Virus record (IMG/VR): IMGVR_UViG_3300035701_000291
Span: 1-23,459 of that record
Direction: 5' to 3' (one strand)
Source: a virus
Length of the DNA stretch: 23,459 nucleotides
The notes beneath the pieces were generated by a model, which worked only from the letters and a program-made list of their open reading frames with translations, made no database searches and was not told the origin of the DNA. Positions within the stretch are counted from its first letter, which is position 1, and each line of letters opens with the position of its first letter. Shown here in pieces: positions 7,140 through 12,533 of the stretch. A program made the translations under genes and the position numbers.

Positions 7140-8324
7140 TTGAAGGACTGGCGCCGCAAATACGAGTACGGTGTCACTCGAGGAGAGATCCAGGCTTTTG
7201 TTGATGAGAATTTATGTGTGAGACAGTTCCTTGCGAAGTATTCTGAGGCAAGCAAGTACAATTTCAGTCGGTATCTATGTATGTTTTTCAAGTGGATGAA
7301 GATCCGGAAGAGTCTCGAGTTGAGGCCTGATGAATTTCTACAAGCGATCTGTGAGAAGCGTCAGAAAACCTCAGTTCAAGAGCGCTGCTGGGGACGTAAC
7401 CTGGTCCTCGAATTCACCAGGGATAATCCTGATTTGAAAGGCAAATCTCACAGCCTTCTCTACGGTGCGATGTTCAAGAGTGTCAACTTGTTCTGCAAGG
7501 CTCATGAGGTTGATTTGACGATTGCTCGAGGGGCCTATGGCGAGAAGAAACATCGCAAGTATCATCCGGCTCCGTATACTATCGCTTTGGCAAAGAAAGT
7601 GTTGGCCGTCGTCAATCAGCGGGATCGTGCGATCTGCATGTTGGGTCTTCAGACCGGGCAAAGTGTGACGCAGGTCCTGGACGATATTAATGGTCAGTAC
7701 GATTACATAGTACGAATGATCCACGAAGGAAGACGGAGGATCCGCTTTGATTTTGCCGAGCGCAAGGGAAACGATTTTCAATATTACACGTTTTGTTCTC
7801 TTGATGCAATAACGGAAATTCAGAAGTGGCTGCCTATTCGCAAGCGATGGCTTAACGGTCGAAAGAGCCCATACCTGTTCATCAAACGAGATGGCGAAAA
7901 GTTGACGCCTGCCTCCTGGAGAAGTCCCTTCAGAGAGCATTTGCAGCGTCACGGCGTCTATAAGGGGCCTTTCTCAGTGATTTTTCACATGTTCCGGAAG
8001 ATCTTCGAGTCTGAGGCGAGCCCTCCGGACCGGGGCATCAGCAAAGACTACGTTCGGTTCATGCTGGGTCACTCCGTCGATGATGTGAATGGAGATCAGC
8101 TTGATATCCCTGGAGGCATTTACGATCAGGCGCCGTTCACTCATCCCGACGTCGTTGAAAGAGAATACAGCAAACTAGAGCCCTACCTTAACATTTTTTC
8201 GCAGCGGACGGGCGAGGATCCCGGTCTTGCTTTGAAAACGAAGTTTGCGAAAACGTTAGACCGGTATTTTGAAGAGAACCCTGGAAAGGAAGAGAAGTTT
8301 CAGGAATTCCTCAAAGGGCTTTAA
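7140..8324 (+). CDS. int: Tyrosine recombinase / integrase
   Basis: A 394-residue protein with TTG at 7140 behind GGAG at 7128-7131. The N-terminal half (about 1-135) is a helical SAM-like core-binding domain. The catalytic domain starts near residue 145. Visible catalytic elements are a beta-hairpin Lys (ERKG, K209), H283-x-x-R286 in FHMFRKIFE, G310-H311-S312 in FMLGHS, and a candidate nucleophile Y328 in GGIYDQA. The first catalytic Arg, normally in T-G-L-R-x-S-E, is not seen: the segment reads LQTGQSVTQVL, with Ser at the Arg position. The protein should integrate the viral genome by site-specific recombination if active. Its stop overlaps, tail to tail, the 3' end of the minus-strand surface protein gene by 14 bp. 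Confidence 0.85.
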   Translation: MKDWRRKYEYGVTRGEIQAFVDENLCVRQFLAKYSEASKYNFSRYLCMFFKWMKIRKSLELRPDEFLQAICEKRQKTSVQERCWGRNLVLEFTRDNPDLKGKSHSLLYGAMFKSVNLFCKAHEVDLTIARGAYGEKKHRKYHPAPYTIALAKKVLAVVNQRDRAICMLGLQTGQSVTQVLDDINGQYDYIVRMIHEGRRRIRFDFAERKGNDFQYYTFCSLDAITEIQKWLPIRKRWLNGRKSPYLFIKRDGEKLTPASWRSPFREHLQRHGVYKGPFSVIFHMFRKIFESEASPPDRGISKDYVRFMLGHSVDDVNGDQLDIPGGIYDQAPFTHPDVVEREYSKLEPYLNIFSQRTGEDPGLALKTKFAKTLDRYFEENPGKEEKFQEFLKGL

Positions 8325-9558
8325 AACGAGCCCTACGCCGACTGTAGATTATCACGAACAATGTCAGAGGGATGACTGCAAAGAGGAGCCCAGGGGGAAA
8401 TTCTGGAATCACCGTTATTGAACTTGTGAGAATGGGTGAAATCAGGCCTGCCTGATCTCTGATTTGTGCGTAAACGGTTTTTTCGCCTTGGTCATCCGTG
8501 AGATTCCACGGCATATTCGTGCTGAACGGCTGCCAGGCAGACCAGGTGACATTATCATTGCTAAATCTGGCTTGAATAATCCCTGAGGTGGCGTCTTGGG
8601 CCGAGAACTGTATGCTGACTGAGGTCGAGTTTGTGTAGGTTGCGTTTGCGTTGATTTGGATGCTGCCCGCTGGCGGTGTCTTGTCTATTTTGACGTACTT
8701 GGTTTTCGCTGACTCAATGTTTCCAGTATTGTCCTTGCTCCAATATTCAAGCAGGTTGTTGGCGCCTTCAGTCGTGATGTGAGGCATCCCATTTGAACTG
8801 ACGTTTTGGGTGGGCCCTCCGTTGACTCTATAGAAAGTTTCTTGAACCCCTGATCCGGCGTCTGTAGCCGTCAAGTTTATCATTATATCGACAGTTTGCC
8901 AAGAGCCATCATACTCAGCCGTCGTGACCGGAGCGGTGTCATCTTGGAAAACTGCGTGTAAGGTGGCGTTTTCAGTCATGATTAGAGTGATCGGAGACAT
9001 CGAGCCTACATATAATCCGTTGAGTTCCCAGTAGAAGCTATATCCAGGGTTTGTGTGGGCTGTCACTTGAGCCGGGAAGCCCATTGAATATTGATAGTTT
9101 CCAGTGCTTGGAACGGTGTATCCTCCTGATGTTGAAGAGATACTAAGTGTCACATAGGAAATTGATTCTAGGTCTTCGTAGATGCTGATAGCATAACTTT
9201 GAGTGTTCGCGGTTGAGATTTCCAGATAGAAAGTCCCTGCCTTGTTATGAACAAAGGTCCATCCGATTGTATCGGCCGACCCCATCTTAAAGACGCTCGC
9301 GACATACGAAGCAGTCTCGCCTTGCGGATAGGCAAAAATGGCTAAGGCCGCCAGGTCCGGATAGTTGGGATCTGGCTTGTATGCCCAGAGGATCATCCAT
9401 TCTTCATGGTTGCACACAAAATAATTAGTGGTGTAGGTTTCTGAGCCGGAGCCACTGAAACTTGTTACTTCGCTCCAATTTGAGGCTTGAACTGTTGAAA
9501 TCAGGGCGATAACGGTTGCCACTATTAAAAGGGCGAAGAATTTTCTCGTTCGCTTCAC
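8311..9558 (-). CDS. Secreted cell-surface protein with PEF-CTERM-like anchor
   Basis: A 415-residue protein with GTG at 9558 and AAAGGAG about six bases upstream on the minus strand. Residues 1-25 are a signal peptide (basic start, hydrophobic core ending near QAS). Residues about 30-145 are an unknown beta domain. Residues 145-205 resemble the small beta-grasp repeats of bacterial and archaeal surface proteins (YWELNGLYVG and a segment ending in ATLHAVF). Residues 206-295 are an OmpL47-like Ig domain (DDTAPVTTAEYDGSW, then YWSKDNTGNIE, then VKIDKTPP). A second Ig-like domain follows. The C-terminus is IPEFP, about 17 hydrophobic residues and RRRARFKAL, the layout of PEF-CTERM archaeosortase substrates. 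It is opposite in strand to its neighbours, so it is probably a moron altering the host surface, for example in adsorption or superinfection exclusion. Confidence 0.8.
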   Translation of the reverse strand: MKRTRKFFALLIVATVIALISTVQASNWSEVTSFSGSGSETYTTNYFVCNHEEWMILWAYKPDPNYPDLAALAIFAYPQGETASYVASVFKMGSADTIGWTFVHNKAGTFYLEISTANTQSYAISIYEDLESISYVTLSISSTSGGYTVPSTGNYQYSMGFPAQVTAHTNPGYSFYWELNGLYVGSMSPITLIMTENATLHAVFQDDTAPVTTAEYDGSWQTVDIMINLTATDAGSGVQETFYRVNGGPTQNVSSNGMPHITTEGANNLLEYWSKDNTGNIESAKTKYVKIDKTPPAGSIQINANATYTNSTSVSIQFSAQDATSGIIQARFSNDNVTWSAWQPFSTNMPWNLTDDQGEKTVYAQIRDQAGLISPILTSSITVIPEFPPGLLFAVIPLTLFVIIYSRRRARFKAL

Positions 9559-9684
9559 CTCCTTCTCCTTTGTCAGTTGACTTTATGGTGGTCTCTAGAT
9601 ATTTGTTTTGTGGAGAACTCTTCTAGGTCAATGTTCACTTTCACTTATCTCTCCATGCGAGCCCTATGTCCTTTCCAGTTTGAG

Positions 9685-9691
9685 TTTAAAT
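9685..9691 (+). promoter_or_regulatory. TATA-like element TTTAAAT
   Basis: Lies about 45 bases upstream of the TTG at 9734. A start site about 25 bases downstream would leave a short leader containing AAGGGG. It lies in the divergent region between the surface protein gene and the next small gene. Confidence 0.4.
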
Positions 9692-9733
9692 CTGAGTGAG
9701 TCTCTAGGGCTATTTTGCAGAAGGGGTTTGGAT

Positions 9734-9910
9734 TTGACTGATGCTCTTTATATTCGCGGTTGGGAAGACTGTTTGGAGGCAATTGCCACCATTGTTGATA
9801 AAGGCTCGGTACCTAACGTGAGGAAAAAGATAAGTGAGTTGCAGAAGTTGGTTCGAGAGAACAAGTTTGAACGGATACGCAATGAACTTGGAGCCTACCA
9901 CATATTCTAA
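9734..9910 (+). CDS. Small helical hypothetical protein
   Basis: The frame is open from about 9608, but the upstream part is low-complexity and lies over the promoter. I chose TTG 9734, seven bases after AAGGGG (9721-9726), giving 58 residues. TTG 9728 is the alternative. The product is helical and charged: ALYIRGWEDCLEAIATIVD, then KISELQKLVRENKFERIRNE, ending AYHIF. No motif is recognised. Its stop overlaps the stop of the minus-strand RHH-like gene. It may be a small regulator or an accessory protein under its own TATA element. Confidence 0.45.
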   Translation: MTDALYIRGWEDCLEAIATIVDKGSVPNVRKKISELQKLVRENKFERIRNELGAYHIF

Positions 9911-10095
9911 GGGATTTTGCCTTTTTTCTGCAATTCCTCATATTTCTCATCAACTAGCCTACGCACAACTTCAACATTGTTTTTCGTATGCATGAAATCT
10001 TTGAGGAATTCAAATTCATGGAGTAGTCGTGGGTCTTTATCTAGTCTGATTAGGATTTGTGTCCCTTTCCCTGTTTTCTTTGCCATAGTATTCAT
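9907..10095 (-). CDS. Small RHH-like protein
   Basis: A 62-residue protein with ATG at 10095, or ATG 10086 giving a MAKKTGKG start. A beta-like TQILIRL segment is followed by helices (RLLHEFEFLKDFMHT and NNVEVVRRLVDEKYEELQKK), the strand-helix-helix layout of ribbon-helix-helix regulators. The motif N-N-V-E-V-V-R-R-L-V-D-E-K-Y parallels N-N-T-E-L-V-R-V-L-I-N-D-K-Y of the divergent gene at 10219, so the two are paralogues. No Shine-Dalgarno is seen. The TATA-like element at 10119-10128 would give a start site close to the ATG, so the mRNA may be leaderless. It probably binds the shared TGTTAC operators. Confidence 0.65.
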   Translation of the reverse strand: MNTMAKKTGKGTQILIRLDKDPRLLHEFEFLKDFMHTKNNVEVVRRLVDEKYEELQKKGKIP

Positions 10096-10110
10096 GTTAC
10101 TATTTGTTAC
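10095..10110. promoter_or_regulatory. Direct TGTTAC repeats, operator of minus-strand RHH gene
   Basis: TGTTAC occurs at 10095-10100 and 10105-10110, spaced ten bases, or one helical turn. They overlap the predicted start site and start codon of the minus-strand gene. The same half-site recurs as an inverted repeat at 10201-10217 before the divergent RHH gene. Confidence 0.6.
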
Positions 10111-10118
10111 ACTATCTA

Positions 10119-10128
10119 ATTAATTTAT
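10119..10128 (-). promoter_or_regulatory. TATA-like element ATAAATTAAT (minus strand)
   Basis: An AT-rich element about 25-30 bases upstream of the ATG at 10095 on the minus strand, at the spacing expected for a nearly leaderless archaeal transcript. Confidence 0.45.
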
Positions 10129-10172
10129 GCTTGATTTGGATTCTAGAATCTTCTTCTATGCGATTTGTAAGG

Positions 10173-10181
10173 TTTTAAATA
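10173..10181 (+). promoter_or_regulatory. TATA-like element TTTTAAATA
   Basis: Centred about 42 bases before the GTG at 10219. A start site about 25 bases downstream falls on the inverted TGTTACA repeat, a typical repressor position in archaea. It probably drives the RHH gene and the long accessory operon behind it. Confidence 0.55.
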
Positions 10182-10200
10182 GTAAGACAATGTAAGAGGA

Positions 10201-10217
10201 TGTTACAAGGTGTAACA
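10201..10217. promoter_or_regulatory. Inverted repeat operator TGTTACA-AGG-TGTAACA
   Basis: Two perfect 7-bp arms with a 3-bp spacer lie immediately before the GTG of the RHH gene and cover its ribosome-binding AAGGTG. Binding here would block both transcription start and initiation, fitting autoregulation. Confidence 0.65.
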
Positions 10218-10218
10218 A

Positions 10219-10383
10219 GTGAAAAACGAAGAAACGACCTCTCAAGTCCGCGTCGAACTTGAAGGTGAATTGCAACGGCGTTTCGGCATTCTCAAGAAAT
10301 ACTATGGCCTAGAAAACAACACTGAACTTGTCCGAGTTCTCATCAACGACAAGTACAAGCAAATGTTTCCAAAGGAGGCTTAG
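10219..10383 (+). CDS. Small RHH (CopG/Arc-like) regulator
   Basis: A 54-residue protein starting at GTG 10219, with AAGGTG at 10207-10212 as ribosome-binding site. It reads as one beta strand (TSQVRVELEG), helix 1 (ELQRRFGILKKYYG) and helix 2 (NNTELVRVLINDKYKQMF), the ribbon-helix-helix fold that binds DNA as a dimer through the strand. It is paralogous to the divergent gene ending at 9907, with the same N-N-x-E-x-V-R-x-L-x-x-x-K-Y core. Its operator is probably the inverted repeat at 10201-10217. It is the first gene of the accessory operon, and its last codons contain the AAAGGAGG (10371-10378) serving the next gene. Confidence 0.8.
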   Translation: MKNEETTSQVRVELEGELQRRFGILKKYYGLENNTELVRVLINDKYKQMFPKEA

Positions 10384-10386
10384 GTT

Positions 10387-11334
10387 TTGGTTGACGAGTA
10401 CGATCTCAGCGTTTCCAGCAGAAGTCTAGGCAAACTATATCCGATTTTGAAGGATAAGGCGGGCAACATGATTGATGATTTTCATCGTCAGAACGCTGAC
10501 CCTGAATGGCCTTGCGTGACTGTTGAAAGCGTGGATACTCCTGTGAAGTTGGAACTGGCACGTTTGGCTACTAACTTTTGCAGACGCGAGGTTCCTGATA
10601 GTGAAATGACTCAGGGTATCGCTTTCTTGATTAAGAACGGTTTGAAACCTGAAGAGATTTCGGACCAGACAGGAATCAGTGTTAGAACGATTTACCGTCA
10701 CATGCCTCAAACTGAGCAGGGTAAAGCAATGAGTGAAGCTAAATCGGAAATCGTAAGACAGGATTTGACACGTGTCATAACATCTAGTACGATTCAAGAT
10801 ATTGTTTCTTGTGACCGCTGCCACGTCTCCACATCCACACCCGTCGAATGGCACAACCATCAACTCTGCGAACAATGCCACAAAAAGGCCTTAGCGAATC
10901 CTGACGCTTTCAACAGTTACTTCGGTTATCAGAGCAAGAAACCTGAACCCAAAGTCGTCTTAACCACCAACACGGTCAGAGCTCTTGAGAAATGGGAAGA
11001 TCGCAAAGCCCACATGAGCCCTCAACACTCGAAAATGGAAGGCATCGTAATCGCTTCATTGATTGAGTCAGGCGTCACAGGCATCATTCAAGACCGTCAT
11101 TTCTGTGTTCAAGAAACGATTCCCGACATTTACTTGCCAGCACAAAACCTTGCGATTTACTTGGACGGCGAAGCGGTTCACAATGGCAAACAAGACCGAG
11201 ACGAACAGCTCCGCGAGTTGTTAACGAAGCGGCATAGCGTGACAGTTCTGAGTTTCAATTACGATTCAACCAGCCAGAAAGAAGTTGACCGCGTCACGAA
11301 AGAAATCTTGGCAGTTGTCAAGGTGGAGGCTTAG
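10387..11334 (+). CDS. ParB-like / HTH / zinc finger / Vsr-like nuclease fusion
   Basis: A 315-residue protein with TTG at 10387, eight bases after AAAGGAGG. Domains in order: a degenerate ParB/Srx-like segment (residues 12-70, LGKLYPILKDKAGNMIDDFHR, where active homologues have DGFHR); a helix-turn-helix (about 86-107, PEEISDQTGISVRTIYRHM); a zinc-binding knuckle (C142, C145, C161, C164 with nearby His); and a C-terminal PD-(D/E)XK-type domain (about 212-300). The last resembles Vsr/DUF559 nucleases: helix Glu E218, PD at 246-247 (PDIYLPAQNLAIYLDGEAVH), D260, E262, H265, then RDEQLRELLTKRHSVTVLSF. A paralogue of the ParB-HTH part lies at 12534. A sequence-directed nicking or cleaving role is inference. 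The fusion is unusual. Confidence 0.75.
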   Translation: MVDEYDLSVSSRSLGKLYPILKDKAGNMIDDFHRQNADPEWPCVTVESVDTPVKLELARLATNFCRREVPDSEMTQGIAFLIKNGLKPEEISDQTGISVRTIYRHMPQTEQGKAMSEAKSEIVRQDLTRVITSSTIQDIVSCDRCHVSTSTPVEWHNHQLCEQCHKKALANPDAFNSYFGYQSKKPEPKVVLTTNTVRALEKWEDRKAHMSPQHSKMEGIVIASLIESGVTGIIQDRHFCVQETIPDIYLPAQNLAIYLDGEAVHNGKQDRDEQLRELLTKRHSVTVLSFNYDSTSQKEVDRVTKEILAVVKVEA

Positions 11335-11337
11335 GCT

Positions 11338-11538
11338 TTGAAACTATACCATATTGAAGTCGCTAACATTGACTTGTCAAATCATCATGACTTCATTCTT
11401 GCCAAGGATTTTGATGAGGCTTATGTTAAAGCCCTGAAATTGGTTGAAAGCTACAAAACGGAAGTTTCGAAAAACGCTGAACTAGTAACTGTCGAGTTTG
11501 AGAACGAAATCACTGATGTGGAGGCTTCTGATGAGTAG
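11338..11538 (+). CDS. Hypothetical 66-residue protein
   Basis: TTG at 11338 is eight bases after AGGTGGAGG (11321-11329). The layout is a strand (KLYHIEVANIDL), FILAKDFDEAYVKALKLVES as a helix, and a second strand (AELVTVEFENEI) with an acidic tail. This beta-alpha-beta pattern is common in small phage accessory proteins and shows no catalytic residue. The junction GGAGGCTTAGG-(T/C)TTTG before the start is nearly identical to the one before 10387. It is the first of six consecutive mini-genes reaching 12321. Confidence 0.6.
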   Translation: MKLYHIEVANIDLSNHHDFILAKDFDEAYVKALKLVESYKTEVSKNAELVTVEFENEITDVEASDE

Positions 11539-11620
11539 GTCGGACGTTTTCTTTGCTCGTTGCATCGAGATTCTTGAGGCTAAGTTGAGAAAGAAGAGCC
11601 CGGAGGCTCCGAAAACATGA
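11531..11620 (+). CDS. 29-residue mini-protein
   Basis: ATG 11531 overlaps the stop of the previous gene and follows GTGGAGG (11517-11523) by seven bases. The product is a short amphipathic helix (DVFFARCIEILEAKLRKK) with a Pro-containing tail. It resembles the start of the 48-residue protein at 16476 (FYIKRIEQILKRKL). Its stop overlaps the next ATG (ATGA). The good ribosome-binding site and tight coupling make it likely to be translated. Confidence 0.5.
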   Translation: MSRSDVFFARCIEILEAKLRKKSPEAPKT

Positions 11621-11766
11621 AGATGATTAAAATGTCAATCACACGAAAACACGAACCTTCATTTGACATATACTTCAAAACAATCGAGGATGGCAAAGCC
11701 TACGCAGAGTTCACCCTAGAATTAATTGAGAATGTCAAGAAGAAAACGCTTGAGGCGAAACCATGA
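11617..11766 (+). CDS. 49-residue mini-protein, beta-beta-alpha
   Basis: ATG 11617 overlaps the stop of the previous mini-gene by ATGA. The sequence has two strand-like segments (KMSITRKH, FDIYFKTIEDGKAYAEFTLE) and a helix (LELIENVKKKTLEAK). The layout is like that of the 53-residue protein at 16318. The stop overlaps the next start at 11763. No family is recognised. Confidence 0.5.
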   Translation: MKMIKMSITRKHEPSFDIYFKTIEDGKAYAEFTLELIENVKKKTLEAKP

Positions 11767-11873
11767 CGGTTTTTGAATGTCATAAGTGTATAGGGCTCGC
11801 CTGCAAGCAACAGGGCGTTTGCGATCAGTATGCGCGCATGAAGGCTGAAAAATTGAAGGAGCTGCTCTCTTAA
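11763..11873 (+). CDS. 36-residue Cys4 mini-protein
   Basis: ATG 11763 overlaps the preceding TGA. The product begins FECHKCIGLACKQQGVCDQY, with four Cys in a C-x2-C-x4-C-x5-C spacing, then a basic helix. Four Cys in 15 residues strongly suggest a zinc knuckle. A similar mini-gene with four Cys lies at 16622. One GGGCTC motif lies in it at 11793. The stop TAA overlaps the next ATG. Confidence 0.55.
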   Translation: MTVFECHKCIGLACKQQGVCDQYARMKAEKLKELLS

Positions 11874-11989
11874 TGCGGCTGCCAAAACTTCTCAGAGTGC
11901 TTTTGGCTCCAGTCCTAGTTTGTTTCGGAGTCCTCGGCATCATAATGGTCGTTGTCGGCGCCCGTAAAAAGGAGTCTGCGAAGAAATGA
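11873..11989 (+). CDS. 38-residue single-span membrane protein, copy 1
   Basis: ATG 11873 overlaps the TAA of the previous gene, with GAAGGAG at 11855-11861. The product is MRLPKLLRVLLAPVLVCFG followed by VLGIIMVVVGA and a basic tail (RKKESAKK): one hydrophobic helix with basic ends. A second copy lies at 14658-14795, with identical LVCFGVLGI and MVVVGARKKES segments and a 20-base identical DNA stretch. Such small membrane peptides can act as pinholins, toxins or membrane tethers. No function can be assigned from sequence. Confidence 0.65.
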   Translation: MRLPKLLRVLLAPVLVCFGVLGIIMVVVGARKKESAKK

Positions 11990-12321
11990 AGTTTCAATGC
12001 AAGAATCCTGAATGCAAAAAGACTTTCCTCTATGCTGGTAAATTGATTGCTAATGATGTTTCAATCGGCTTGAATACAGCTCCCATAATTAAGTCATTTG
12101 AAATCCACGTTTGCCCCTACTGCCATGGATTAGACTTTGAAGAAGTTGTCGAACCCCTTTCCATTGAGAAGATTGTAAGCGTCAAAAGCGTGGAACTCGA
12201 CAAAGTAGACGAAATGATAGGCCAAGGCTACGAAGTCAAAGAATTGTATGCCAAAACGGCGACCATGATAAAGAAGGCATGTGAGATGGAAGCTTCACTT
12301 GATAGGAGCAAAAATCCATGA
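11986..12321 (+). CDS. Zinc-ribbon protein, long paralogue
   Basis: A 111-residue protein with ATG 11986 overlapping the previous stop. An N-terminal knuckle (FQCKNPECKKTF, C5 and C10) and a second one (VCPYCHGLDFEEV, C43 and C46) form a four-Cys zinc ribbon. A helical, charged tail of about 55 residues follows (VDEMIGQGYEVKELYAKTAT). The 62-residue protein at 17112 has the same ribbon (CKSPDCGRTF and CCPFCESIEFEEV) without the long tail, so they are paralogues. DNA or protein binding is likely. The next gene overlaps by ATGA. Confidence 0.7.
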   Translation: MKFQCKNPECKKTFLYAGKLIANDVSIGLNTAPIIKSFEIHVCPYCHGLDFEEVVEPLSIEKIVSVKSVELDKVDEMIGQGYEVKELYAKTATMIKKACEMEASLDRSKNP

Positions 12322-12533
12322 CGATTGACGTTGTAGTAACGAGACATAACACATCTGAGACCGATGAGGGCGACGAGTTTAAGGTTTTCTTTGAAGGATC
12401 AGAGGGAGACGTTCAGATCCGGATCAGTCTGAAGGCTCCTGAGTCGAGTCTCTTTAGTCGTTATCCTTTAGGCTCTGTGCATTCTGTCGGGATCAGCAAG
12501 ACGGGTCAGAAACAACTCGGGGAGACCAAATAA
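12318..12533 (+). CDS. Hypothetical 71-residue beta-rich protein
   Basis: ATG 12318 overlaps the previous stop. The product is mostly beta: MTIDVVVTRHNTS, an acidic segment, FKVFFEGSEGDVQIRISL, and a short C-terminal VHSVGISKTG. No motif is recognised. It lies directly before the second parB-like gene, whose ATG follows the stop TAA with no gap. Confidence 0.6.
   Translation: MTIDVVVTRHNTSETDEGDEFKVFFEGSEGDVQIRISLKAPESSLFSRYPLGSVHSVGISKTGQKQLGETK

Noticed and set aside
7371-7952. 193-residue minus-strand reading frame
   Set aside because: Antisense to the integrase core, whose catalytic motifs are conserved on the + strand.
9608-9733. N-terminal extension of the small protein ending at 9910
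   Set aside because: It overlaps the probable promoter (TTTAAAT at 9685) and reads as low-complexity Ser/Leu sequence without a ribosome-binding site.
10435-10881. 148-residue minus-strand reading frame
   Set aside because: Antisense to the ParB-like fusion gene; no domain and no ribosome-binding site.
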